This document shows positions 17,490-25,645 of a stretch of 64,000 nucleotides of DNA, one piece after another. The stretch spans positions 25,029 through 89,028 of the forward strand of contig REDL01000055.1 in NCBI GenBank assembly GCA_007693505.1, given 5' to 3'. Each line of letters begins with the position of its first letter. Position 1 is the first letter of the stretch. The position numbers and the translations under genes are program-made. Below the pieces are notes generated by a model. That model searched no databases, was not told the DNA's origin, and was given only the letters and a program-made list of their open reading frames with translations. This DNA comes from Desulfovibrionales bacterium. Lineage in GTDB: Bacteria; Desulfobacterota; Desulfovibrionia; Desulfovibrionales; Desulfonatronaceae.

Positions 17490-17768
17490 TCAATTCTCGG
17501 GAACAATGGATATACTCCAGTCTGCCCTTCCTTGCTGGTCCTCATTTGAGTACCCAAGAACGCTCATTATACCGTCCGAGTTCTCTGTCCAATGCACATT
17601 TTCCCAGCATTTTCGAATCTCGTAGAGTATCAACTGTGGATGGCGATGGGAGACATTGACAATCGCCTTGCTGTCGTTTGCAAGTTTTATAACCTGGGCA
17701 ACCGCCAGTTTACGGTTGGCTGAACCCGAGTCGATTATTGCGGTGACCTTTAAGAATTCTTTTGACAT
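17490..17768 (-). CDS. hypothetical small protein
   Basis: A 92-codon frame beginning MSKEFLKVTAIIDSGS, with AQVIKLANDSKAIVNVSHRH and LILYEIRKCWENVHWTENSD, has a balanced, protein-like composition of mixed alpha and beta character. The frame is open further to 18017, but upstream of 17768 it runs through repeat-like DNA (a tract like CATGCCCG and GGGAATCCAG), so I start at the ATG at 17768. No strong ribosome binding site is present. I recognise no family; given the pseudogenes on both sides it may itself be a remnant. Confidence 0.35.
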   Translation of the reverse strand: MSKEFLKVTAIIDSGSANRKLAVAQVIKLANDSKAIVNVSHRHPQLILYEIRKCWENVHWTENSDGIMSVLGYSNEDQQGRADWSISIVPEN

Positions 17769-17939
17769 TTTCTCAGTGAGTTGTTTTTTTTGATTCACGG
17801 AATTGAGTGTGATCCAGGCAAGGTAATTGCTCAAAAAGACGGGCAAACTCTGAAATTGCCTCTGTCCCTGGATTCGGCCTGCGTGAGAATGACTGAAATG
17901 GCATGTTCTCTCAAGCTTGTCATGCCCGTAAAGCCTGTT

Positions 17940-17998
17940 CTCGTGCAGACGGGGAGCGGGAATCCAGCTCATGCTTACCGCATTTTTTGAGAAGTTAC
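17940..17998. repeat. solo right end of the MITE-like element
   Basis: The segment ending TGAGAAGTTAC at 17998, with ACCGCATT and GGGAATCCAG upstream of it, matches the right end of the 154-bp element at 11394-11547 (GGGTATCCAG, ACCGCATT, TGAGAAGTTAC). I could not find a matching left end or a target duplication, so this is a partial or decayed copy. Confidence 0.5.
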
Positions 17999-18246
17999 CG
18001 ATCCAGATACACCTCATGAACCCTATCGACTTCCGGTATAGAAACAGCTTTCCTGCTCCATTCGCTCCGGATCGGCAGCCCTAGCTGGGGTTTGACGGTG
18101 ATGTCCAGGTATTTCTTGAGAAGTTCAGAAAATCCCACAGCCTGTTGAAGAAGGGCTTCAGGTATCATCCAGCCCTGGTGATGACCATGTCCTTCATTCG
18201 ATAAATGGCCGCCAAGGACTGGCCGTGCAAGCCATGGCCGGCGCAT
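17995..18246 (-). pseudogene. unrecognised ORF fragment truncated by the repeat end
   Basis: A minus-strand frame of about 83 codons (GHHQGWMIPEALLQQAVGF, LLKKYLDITVKPQLGLPIR, VSIPEVDRVHEVYLDR) looks like the C-terminal portion of a real protein. It ends at a TAA formed by the GTTAC end of the MITE-like sequence, which suggests interruption. It has no convincing start or ribosome binding site. I do not know the family. Confidence 0.35.
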
Positions 18247-18320
18247 CTTCGACCCGCTCCGGTGAATTTGGACCGAATCACACTTCTCGGCGCAAAACTT
18301 TTTCTATGGTGAAGACGACG

Positions 18321-19055
18321 TCAGAGTTGGTTGAGATATGATGCGCCGAGATTGTGCATTTGCCTTTCAATTTGCCTGGTTCGCTGCTGAATGTACCCGG
18401 AAGGGGCCACGACGCTGAAGCGTTTGGGACTCGGCAATACAGCGGCCATCAACGCGGCTTCTCTCCTGTTCAGTTCAGAAGATGCCTTGTCGAAAAATAT
18501 CCATGCCGCTGCCTGCACTCCGTAAATACCGTCGCCAAACTCCGCAATGTTCAGGTAGACCTCCAAAATCCGTCGCTTGGGCCAAAACAATTCCATCAAT
18601 ACCGTGAACCAGGCTTCAAACCCTTTGCGCAAAAAACTTCGATCCTCCCAGAGGAAGAGATTTTTGGCCGTCTGTTGTGTTATTGTGCTGGCCCCACGAA
18701 TCCGCCCCTTGGTTCTTCTTTCTTCCAGGGCGTCACGCATGGATTGAAAGTCGAAACCCCTATGGTATGGAAATTTCTGGTCTTCAGACGCAACAACAGC
18801 AAGGGCCATATGCGGCGATATGAACTCCCAGTCTACCCATTGATACTGGATGCGCGCGGGTTTTTCCGGATGGAACAAGCCCTCCAGTTGTCTTTTGACC
18901 ATGAACGCGCTTGTTGGGGGATGAACAAAGCGTAGAATTCCAACCAGAAGCACGGAGACAACAACAAATGAACACATCGCAAGCAAGAAAATTCTTGCGA
19001 TACCCCTGAGAAGGCGCCATATATATTTTTGTGGTACCGCTTTCTCCTTCCGCAT
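18321..19055 (-). CDS. mtgA: monofunctional biosynthetic peptidoglycan transglycosylase
   Basis: GT51 glycosyltransferase that polymerises lipid II glycan strands at the outer face of the inner membrane. One transmembrane anchor (IFLLAMCSFVVVSVLLVGIL) precedes the catalytic domain, which has the three family motifs: VVASEDQKFPYHRGFD with the catalytic glutamate, GASTITQQTAKNLFL, and KRRILEVYLNIAEFG. The length of 244 residues is normal. An in-frame ATG at 19076 adds seven residues; the ATG at 19055 has GAG nearby and is preferred slightly. It lies 118 bp downstream of an MFS permease gene on the same strand. Confidence 0.95.
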   Translation of the reverse strand: MRKEKAVPQKYIWRLLRGIARIFLLAMCSFVVVSVLLVGILRFVHPPTSAFMVKRQLEGLFHPEKPARIQYQWVDWEFISPHMALAVVASEDQKFPYHRGFDFQSMRDALEERRTKGRIRGASTITQQTAKNLFLWEDRSFLRKGFEAWFTVLMELFWPKRRILEVYLNIAEFGDGIYGVQAAAWIFFDKASSELNRREAALMAAVLPSPKRFSVVAPSGYIQQRTRQIERQMHNLGASYLNQL

Positions 19056-19173
19056 GAACGATTCTCGCGCTTGCATGGCCTGTGCTAAGAGTTCCAGGGA
19101 TTTTTATGAATTACCGCGACGGTGCGCCAGCCTGTCACCGGATGGTTACCTGGGGAAAGGATCGGAAAATGAA

Positions 19174-20580
19174 CTACGGACCATCCTTTCCAATCTTTTC
19201 AAGCGTTGCCGCTTCTCCGCGGTTCTGGTCCACCAGCTGAGCGATTGCCAAGGCCGTGACGAAAAACACCAGGCAGAGCAGAACCGAAAGTTGCAGTCCA
19301 AAGCGGACCTGAAGAACCCCCAATCCAAGAATACCGAAGATGGCCGCCAGCTTGACGGTCATGCCCCAGAAGCCGAAAAATTCAGCCGCCTTGCTTTGCG
19401 GTGTCAGCCGGCCCACCAGGGCTCTGGCCGATGATTGGAGGGAGCCAAGGCCGAGCCCGGCCAGGCAGCCCGCGCCGAGAAAGACTTGCTGCGACTCCAA
19501 AGAAAGGCCCAGGTTCCGGTTGAGCACGCCAGTCAACTGGGGTGTGACGGCGATCATGGTCACTGCAGCGATCCAGAGCAGCAGCGTCAAGTTGTAGGTG
19601 CGCTTGGCCCCGATCTGATCTTGCAGCAAGCCGAACACCAATGCACCACAGGCCGCGGTAACCTGGGTCAGGACGAACATCAGCATCTGATACAGCGGCT
19701 CCCAGCGAATGATTTGATCTCCATAGATGAAGGCAAAGCTGATGATGATGGACAACCCGGCCATGGCGAAAAACAGAGAGGCTAAAAACAGTCCGAGGTC
19801 CCTGAACCGGTCCAGACGCCGCAGGGTCCAGGTCACCCGCTGAAACCCGATTCGCAAGAAGGCCTGCTTGGGCAAGGCAGAACGAATGTCCCGATGATTC
19901 GATCGTATTTCCGGTTCACGTACCCAGATAAAGGTGGGTATCGCGCCCAGGAGAAAAAAGAGTGCTGCCAGCGGTCCGACGAGGCGCAGATTGGCGAAGT
20001 TGTCAGCGGCAATGCCTCCCAGACCCAGCAGCACGATCCCGGTGGCCACCAGCCCACCCACATAGCCCAGTGCCCAGCCAAAACCGGAAATCCGCCCCAG
20101 CTTTTCCGGAGGCCCCAGGCTGGGCAAAAAACCGGCGATAAAGGCCTCTCCCAGAGCGTAGCCAAAGTTGGAGATGATGATCAAGGTCATGGCCAGGGCA
20201 ATTTGCCCCGGAGCAACAAAATACAGGCAGGCTGTGGTGAAGACCGTCAGGAGGTAACTGGCAAAAAGAAATCGCTTTTTGACCGCGGCATAGTCCATGA
20301 TCGCGCCGCAGACCGGCCCGATCGTGACCACCAGGGCATAGCTCGCAGCCAAGGAAACGCTCCAGAGCAGGTTTCCCAGGCGGTAGTCCGGGCCGTCGCC
20401 GACAATTACCCGGGTGAAGACCACCCCAAAGACGACGGTAATGATCAGCGTAGTATAGGCTTGGTTGGCCAAGTCGAACATGGCCCAGCCAAAAATTTCC
20501 CGTCGCCCGGCCCATGTGGGGGAGCTGGGTTTTGGGGATGATTCTGCTTCGGAAGAATTCAAGAATGCCCCATTTCCCAT
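19174..20580 (-). CDS. MFS transporter, UMF1 family
   Basis: A 12-helix permease of the UMF1 (Atg22-like) branch of the major facilitator superfamily. The family opening WAMFDLANQAYTTLIITVVF is followed by KKRFLFASYLLTVFTTACLYF, the mid-protein RISGFGWALGYVGGLVA and the late QSSARALVGRLTPQSKAAEFFGFWG, all hallmarks of the group. The frame can be read from a TTG at 20625, but the ATG at 20580 is more likely; neither has a good ribosome binding site. The substrate is unknown; bacterial members are often annotated only as MFS transporters. mtgA follows on the same strand. Confidence 0.9.
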   Translation of the reverse strand: MGNGAFLNSSEAESSPKPSSPTWAGRREIFGWAMFDLANQAYTTLIITVVFGVVFTRVIVGDGPDYRLGNLLWSVSLAASYALVVTIGPVCGAIMDYAAVKKRFLFASYLLTVFTTACLYFVAPGQIALAMTLIIISNFGYALGEAFIAGFLPSLGPPEKLGRISGFGWALGYVGGLVATGIVLLGLGGIAADNFANLRLVGPLAALFFLLGAIPTFIWVREPEIRSNHRDIRSALPKQAFLRIGFQRVTWTLRRLDRFRDLGLFLASLFFAMAGLSIIISFAFIYGDQIIRWEPLYQMLMFVLTQVTAACGALVFGLLQDQIGAKRTYNLTLLLWIAAVTMIAVTPQLTGVLNRNLGLSLESQQVFLGAGCLAGLGLGSLQSSARALVGRLTPQSKAAEFFGFWGMTVKLAAIFGILGLGVLQVRFGLQLSVLLCLVFFVTALAIAQLVDQNRGEAATLEKIGKDGP

Positions 20581-20737
20581 CGTGCGGTCGGAATTTTTGA
20601 AGGAACCGTGGATAAGTTTTTTCAACGCGCAGGTAAGGGCTTGCGCTGCACCCAGAGAGCTGCGGTGAGACGGTCACCCTCATGGACCACCGGCATGTCC
20701 TTGACGCAGAATCTTTTTGAGGAAGCGACCCTCCCCA

Positions 20738-21589
20738 TCAAGATTCAAGCACGACGACCGCACCGGGCTCGGGCATCATGGCCGAGAACCCTTCCACGGT
20801 GTCCAGTAAGCCCCGGATCTCCCCGGCACGTTCAGCGCGAACATTCCGGTTCACATGGACCAAGGCCAACCGCTGGGTCCCTGTACCTCTGGCCAACTCC
20901 AGACACCCCGCCACGGTACCGTGACCAGGGGGTTCGCCCTCCAGGGCATAAGCCTCGTGCACCAGCAGATCCGCGCCTTGGGCAAGCTGCCCGGAGGCCG
21001 AAGTCGGCCGTCCGTCCCCACTGTAGACCATGGAGTTCCCGGCATGGTCCAGCCGCAGGGTCATGCACGGAGCGGAGGCGCTGTGGGCATTGGCCGCGGT
21101 GGCCCAGCGCACGCCGAACAGTTCCCCCTGCATCAGCGGTTCAACGTCCAGAAAGAAAAGTGGGAAGTCAATCCGCTCACGAAACCCGGGGTAGGCGAGT
21201 TCAAAAGCAGACCAGACCTTGCTTTCCACTCCTTCGGGACCAAAGATAACCAGTTCCTTCTTCCGCCCCTCTTCCCAGAACCGTAGTAGCATCAAGGGCA
21301 GTCCCAAAAAATGATCCCCATGAAAATGGGAGATCCAGATGACGTCCGGTTGGATGACCCTCTGCTCGTCACCTCGAACGCCAGGCTGGTCCTCCGATCC
21401 TTTCTCCTCAACACCTCGAGGGGCATATCGGTAGTAGGCTGCTGGAGCCGTGAATCCACAATCCAGAAGAATATGCGCCGCGCCGTTCTCCGTTTCGCTT
21501 CCTGAAACACCCGGGACGGAAACGAGCAAGGATGTATTTGGATACGTCTCGTCAAATGCTTCGCCAACGCCCAGAAAAAAAATTCGCAT
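20738..21589 (-). CDS. MBL-fold metallo-hydrolase (RNase Z-like)
   Basis: A 283-residue metallo-beta-lactamase-fold hydrolase. The metal-binding motif ISHFHGDHFLG (HxHxDH) is present, then NAHSASAPCMTLRL, MVYSGDGRP with the bridging aspartate, DLLVHEAYA and LALVHVNRN, in the order seen in RNase Z and related tRNA- or cAMP-cleaving enzymes. The N-terminal MRIFFLGVGEAFDE is typical. The ATG at 21589 has GGAG six bases upstream, which decides the start over an upstream in-frame ATG. No exosite helical arm as in RNase Z is evident, so the substrate is left open. Confidence 0.88.
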   Translation of the reverse strand: MRIFFLGVGEAFDETYPNTSLLVSVPGVSGSETENGAAHILLDCGFTAPAAYYRYAPRGVEEKGSEDQPGVRGDEQRVIQPDVIWISHFHGDHFLGLPLMLLRFWEEGRKKELVIFGPEGVESKVWSAFELAYPGFRERIDFPLFFLDVEPLMQGELFGVRWATAANAHSASAPCMTLRLDHAGNSMVYSGDGRPTSASGQLAQGADLLVHEAYALEGEPPGHGTVAGCLELARGTGTQRLALVHVNRNVRAERAGEIRGLLDTVEGFSAMMPEPGAVVVLES

Positions 21590-21878
21590 AGCTGCTCCAA
21601 ATGCCCGAGCAAGCCTTGCACTTGCCTCGCGCATGTCCAAACGCGTTCAACAGTCCGCTAAAAAAAACTCTCAATTGCTGTGTCGCCGTGAAACGTTCAA
21701 ACTCTCACCTTTAACTTGGCTGCGCTACGAACTGGATTCCCGTGCCAGGACGGCAAATCAAATATGTGGTGAGGCCACAGTCCAAAGGGGCTGGACACAG
21801 GAGGTTTCCGGATCATTTTTGTGATTGCACTAGGGACTTTTGAACGAACAGTGAAGAAGGACTTTTTTCGTAACGCAG

Positions 21879-22778
21879 TCAGGGAACGTGTTTTTCAAGT
21901 CGAGCCAGCGGCCGTCCGGCGACGTCAAGCAACGTCAGGCCAGAAGTATTCAGCTGGTAGGCCTGCGTCGCGGCCAAAGCGTCCAGGAAGGCGGTTTCCA
22001 TACGCATGTCCGGACAACGCATCTTTGTCGTGGCCGTTGGCCCGAAGCGCAGAATGGCTCCGGGGCTTATGAAGAATCCAGCAACAAGACGATTGCAGCC
22101 CGCGAACCCCAGCACACGCTCATGTTGCAGCTCGAACTGGATCCAGGGTCGCTCATCCAGCGGATACTCCAGGAGGGGCACATCGTGGGCATCCGGCAAC
22201 TCCACCAACCGCCACCCTTGCACAGTGAACAAATCATGGGGCGAGGGGGCCTTCTCAGCAGCGATCCGGCGCAACGAATACAGATCAGCCAAATTTCCGG
22301 TGATGGCCTCCCCTTGCAGGTCGAGTTGAAAGAGCAGGTTTTCAGCGACATGGTACCTGTCTGGTCCATGGGCCATATCTTGCAATCGAATCACATTTCC
22401 GTTGTCCTCCCAAACAAAGGAGCCCTGCTCTGTAAACATCTGGTCGTCTTTGCCCAGGTACCTGGTCCGCAGCACAAAAGTGCCTTCAACCGACAAGGTG
22501 AGAAAAGTTTCGATGCCCTCGCAATTCGCGCAGGGCAGGATGCCGGCATAAGTGCCATCCCAGTCCAGGGAGATTCTGGAGGTATGTTTGTCCACAACCG
22601 AGATTTCCTCTTTGCCTGAGGCCGCACACCCCCAGGCTCCGAGAGTTATCATGACGATCAGGATCGCAAACAGGTATCCACGGCACTGTCTCGCCGCATG
22701 CCGATGCCGAGAGACAAAAGTCTCCTCATCGCAGGGAATTCGGGGTGCTGTAAAAAACAATCTCATCGGCATTGCCAT
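21879..22778 (-). CDS. lipoprotein with NlpE-like and META (HslJ) domains
   Basis: A 300-residue envelope protein. A signal peptide ending LGAWGC near residue 51 suggests a lipoprotein. The NlpE N-terminal domain follows: DWDGTYAGILPCANCEGIETFLTL with its conserved CANC pair, then VLRTRYLGKDDQMFTEQGSFVW. After it comes a META/HslJ-type domain (WRLVELPDAHDVPLLEY, FAGCNRLVAGFF, ATTKMRCPDMRMETAFLDAL). NlpE senses envelope and copper stress in E. coli, and META domains occur in heat-shock and antibiotic-tolerance proteins. GGGAGG before the ATG at 22778 fixes the start. It is divergent from the gene at 22837. Confidence 0.9.
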   Translation of the reverse strand: MAMPMRLFFTAPRIPCDEETFVSRHRHAARQCRGYLFAILIVMITLGAWGCAASGKEEISVVDKHTSRISLDWDGTYAGILPCANCEGIETFLTLSVEGTFVLRTRYLGKDDQMFTEQGSFVWEDNGNVIRLQDMAHGPDRYHVAENLLFQLDLQGEAITGNLADLYSLRRIAAEKAPSPHDLFTVQGWRLVELPDAHDVPLLEYPLDERPWIQFELQHERVLGFAGCNRLVAGFFISPGAILRFGPTATTKMRCPDMRMETAFLDALAATQAYQLNTSGLTLLDVAGRPLARLEKHVP

Positions 22779-22836
22779 TTTTCCTCCCTCATGGCAGTAT
22801 GCTGTATCCATGGAATTTGAGCAAGGAGGAATCCCT

Positions 22837-23208
22837 ATGACCATATCAGGCATTTCAGGAACGCCCCCAATGCACGGTCCAATGCACGGCCCAGTTCATG
22901 GGCAAGGCTCCGGGCAACAAGCCGGCCCAGAATTTGGCGCGGATGTCGTTAGCCGGACAATTGACCATCTGCATAACGTCCCCCCCTCGGCCCAGGGGCA
23001 TGCTCCAGGCTCCTCCGCCTCGGTGGTTCCGATGGACCAGCAAACCTTTGGTGCTGCTGTGGTGGACAAGACCCTCGAATACATGAATTATGGTCAAAAT
23101 GCAGCCAGAGGTGACAGGAATGGCATGAGCCAAACCTACGATTTTGCCAAAAATGTTCTCGGTGCCCATGCCACGGGGCGGGGCGCCATTGCCAATATTA
23201 TCGCCTGA
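22837..23208 (+). CDS. hypothetical small protein with a duplicated segment
   Basis: A 123-residue protein with a strong ribosome binding site (AAGGAGGA, six bases before the ATG). The N-terminus is a Met/His/Gly/Pro-rich run (PPMHGPMHGPVHGQG). Two similar segments follow, FGADVVSRTIDHLHN and FGAAVVDKTLEYMNYGQ, which look like an internal duplication, and the end is LGAHATGRGAIANIIA. It has no signal peptide, membrane helix or cysteines. I do not recognise the family. The 58-bp gap to the divergent NlpE/META lipoprotein gene may contain a shared control region. Confidence 0.75.
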   Translation: MTISGISGTPPMHGPMHGPVHGQGSGQQAGPEFGADVVSRTIDHLHNVPPSAQGHAPGSSASVVPMDQQTFGAAVVDKTLEYMNYGQNAARGDRNGMSQTYDFAKNVLGAHATGRGAIANIIA

Positions 23209-23433
23209 TTCACCTCCAACCCCCTCCTGATGCCATGCGGGCGGCCCCGCCTCGCAATGCGCCGCTCGCATGGTTTCCCCGTTTCCCCCATGGCATGGCC
23301 GGCTTGAAGTCAGGAGTGCCAGCGAAATCAACACGTGCCGTCATGCATGATTGTGATTGCAATCCGGATTGCTCGTGATGCATCCAGATCGGAGTAATCC
23401 CCTCATAACCGCCATGAGGACATCGTACCTGCC

Positions 23434-23736
23434 ATGCACCCTGTTTTGGAACCGGCCTTGGCATTTGCCGGCATGCTCGGCGTTGTCTGTTTTGCTGCAG
23501 GCAACCTTTTGATCCGGTCCCCCAACGCACCGATCGCAGCCCCAAGATATGCCCAGGTGTCTCTCTATTTTGGCCTGGTGATGTGGACCACCCTGTTCCT
23601 GCTCCGCCATGACGTGGTGACGGTTGTCGGCTTGTTGCTGGCCATGGCCCTCCTCTACCGTCGACACCGTCATCTTGCCCGCATCAATACATGCGCGGTG
23701 CAAACTGGCAACTCCGCCACTCCCACCCGGAACTGA
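23434..23736 (+). CDS. small inner-membrane protein of unknown function
   Basis: A 100-residue hydrophobic protein with three likely membrane helices (LAFAGMLGVVCFAAGNLLI, VSLYFGLVMWTTLFLL, VVTVVGLLLAMALLY) followed by a short basic tail (RRHRHLARI). A GAGGA lies rather far (about 15 bases) before the ATG. It is convergent with the HAD phosphatase gene. No family is recognised; composition and topology favour a true gene. Confidence 0.6.
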   Translation: MHPVLEPALAFAGMLGVVCFAAGNLLIRSPNAPIAAPRYAQVSLYFGLVMWTTLFLLRHDVVTVVGLLLAMALLYRRHRHLARINTCAVQTGNSATPTRN

Positions 23737-23819
23737 AGCGGCTTGCCAGACCGAGATTCCGCCCAACGTTCCGCCGACTGTCCTCCTGCTCCACGGCACT
23801 GCAGCCTGACCCTTCGGAC

Positions 23820-24584
23820 TCACGCCACGGACACTTCCGACAAGTCCGCAACAACCACATCCGCGCCATTACGCCGCAACGCTTCCGGATCAGTGCCCCG
23901 ACTGACCCCGATGACCAATCCGAATTTTCCGGCCTTTCCGGCCTGCACGCCGGAAATGGCGTCTTCCACCACCACGGCCCGGGGAACCTCCACGTCCAGT
24001 TCCTCTGCAGCGCGCCAAAAAATGTCCGGTGCCGGCTTCCCCTTGATGTCCAGTTCCAGGGAATCCACGCCGTCCACCTTGACCTCGAACAGTTCAAGGA
24101 CATTGGCTGAGCGCAGAATGGCTTCGGCATTCTTGCTGGAGGAAATAATCGCGGTCTTGATGTTTGCAGCGTGCAGCTTCCGGATCAAATCCAGCGTGCC
24201 TGGATAGGCCACAGCCCCCTCCTCCCTCAGCAGCTTACCGAATAATTCATTCTTCCAGTTGCCCAGGGCAAACACGGAATCCATGCCCGGTTCATCCTCC
24301 AGGGAGCCCTCTGGCAGGGAAATCCCCCGGGAGGCCAGAAAGCTGCGCACCCCGTCGAATCGGGGTTTGCCGTCAACATATTCCAGGTAATCCCGGCCCA
24401 GGTCAAAAGGCTCCTGTTTGCCCCCGGTTTTTTGGGCATACTCCTCCAGAAACCGGTCGAACATTTCCTTCCAGGACTTGCCGTGCAGACCCGCCGTATC
24501 TGTGACGACCCCATCCATGTCGAATATTACGGCATCAAAGCGGTCCCTGGTCAGCACCGTGGTCGGTGTGGCAGAATTGGTCAT
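23820..24584 (-). CDS. HAD-superfamily beta-phosphoglucomutase-like hydrolase
   Basis: A 254-residue HAD-family phosphatase or phosphomutase. Motif I is FDAVIFDMDGVVTDT (DxD nucleophile). A helical cap with DGKPRFDGVRSFLASRGI, typical of the beta-phosphoglucomutase group, follows, then motif II TAIISSSKNA, motif III KGKPAPDIFW and motif IV VVVEDAISGVQAGKAG. These fit enzymes acting on sugar phosphates or trehalose/kojibiose phosphorolysis products, in line with the window's glucan genes, but the exact substrate is open. AAGGAG before the ATG at 24584 sets the start. It is divergent from the EamA gene. Confidence 0.9.
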   Translation of the reverse strand: MTNSATPTTVLTRDRFDAVIFDMDGVVTDTAGLHGKSWKEMFDRFLEEYAQKTGGKQEPFDLGRDYLEYVDGKPRFDGVRSFLASRGISLPEGSLEDEPGMDSVFALGNWKNELFGKLLREEGAVAYPGTLDLIRKLHAANIKTAIISSSKNAEAILRSANVLELFEVKVDGVDSLELDIKGKPAPDIFWRAAEELDVEVPRAVVVEDAISGVQAGKAGKFGLVIGVSRGTDPEALRRNGADVVVADLSEVSVA

Positions 24585-24717
24585 AACATCTCCTTGAGTG
24601 AACACTCGGCTCGGTTTTCGGTGCGGTTTGACACCCTCAACAACCCGTGGCAGAGGGCAGCCAAGCTTTGCAAACATATTGGAATCAATCTGTGATGAAC
24701 ATTGGAGTTAACTGAAT

Positions 24718-25641
24718 TTGGGCGGCGTTGATCGGCTGGCCACCGTGGCGCTGGTATTGGCCACGGTCCTTTGGGCCGGATCGTTTATAGCCATGAAATT
24801 GGCCATTGATGTCTATGGACCGATGTTCGTGGTTTTTGCCCGACTGGTTCTGGCTAGCGGATGTCTGCTGCTTTTGGTGCGCCGCTTCAAATCCGAGCGG
24901 TATCAGCGCGGGGACTGGAAACTGTTGCTGTTCATGGCCCTGTGCGAACCGTGTCTTTATTTTGTCTGCGAAGGGTTGGCCCTGACCTATACCAGCGCCT
25001 CCCAGGCCGGGATGATCGTGGCCTTGTTGCCGTTGATGGTTGCCGTATCTGCCTGGGTAGTGCTCAAAGAGCGTCTGCGGCCGAAAACCTGGTTCGGTTT
25101 CCTGCTGGCGATCTCCGGGGTGATCTGGCTGACCCTTCTCTCGGAAAGCACCGAGAATGCACCAAATCCCATGCTGGGAAATTTCCTGGAGTTTCTCGCG
25201 ATGTGCTGCGCCACCGGAAGCATGATTGCCTTGAAAAAACTCTGCACCCGCTTCAGCCCTCTGTTTTTGACCACGGTACAGGCCTTTGTCGGGTGCGTTT
25301 TTTTTCTGCCGATCCTCTTTTTTCCCGGCACTTCTCTTCCAAATTCCTTTCACCTCGGGGCCACGATCTCCATCCTGTATCTCGGGATCGGGGTGACCAT
25401 CGTGGCCTACTGGCTTTACAATTTCGGGATCAGCCGGATTCCGGCCGGCCAAGCCTCGATCTTCGTGAATCTGATCCCTGTGATCACCCTGTTTTTGGGA
25501 TGGCTGATCCTAGGAGAACGACTGGTCCCCTTGCAGTATGCGGCCTCGCTGCTGGTCCTGGCCGGAGTCTTTCTCAGCCAAGGCCCTCAGCCGTCACGCC
25601 GGCCGGTGACGGTGACCATGCACCCCGGATCTCGGCAGTAG
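24718..25641 (+). CDS. EamA/DMT-family transporter
   Basis: A 10-helix drug/metabolite exporter of the EamA (RhaT-like) family. It has two internally repeated halves, the first opening ATVLWAGSFIAMKLAI with GLALTYTSASQAGMIVALLPL, the second with YWLYNFGISRIPAGQASIFVNLIPV and WLILGERLVPLQYAASLLVLAGV. A stop precedes in frame at 24709-24711, so the protein starts at TTG 24718 (GGAG 11 bases upstream) or GTG 24742. At 307 residues it is the normal length. The substrate is unknown; relatives export amino acids or metabolites. Confidence 0.9.
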   Translation: MGGVDRLATVALVLATVLWAGSFIAMKLAIDVYGPMFVVFARLVLASGCLLLLVRRFKSERYQRGDWKLLLFMALCEPCLYFVCEGLALTYTSASQAGMIVALLPLMVAVSAWVVLKERLRPKTWFGFLLAISGVIWLTLLSESTENAPNPMLGNFLEFLAMCCATGSMIALKKLCTRFSPLFLTTVQAFVGCVFFLPILFFPGTSLPNSFHLGATISILYLGIGVTIVAYWLYNFGISRIPAGQASIFVNLIPVITLFLGWLILGERLVPLQYAASLLVLAGVFLSQGPQPSRRPVTVTMHPGSRQ

Positions 25642-25645
25642 CCGA

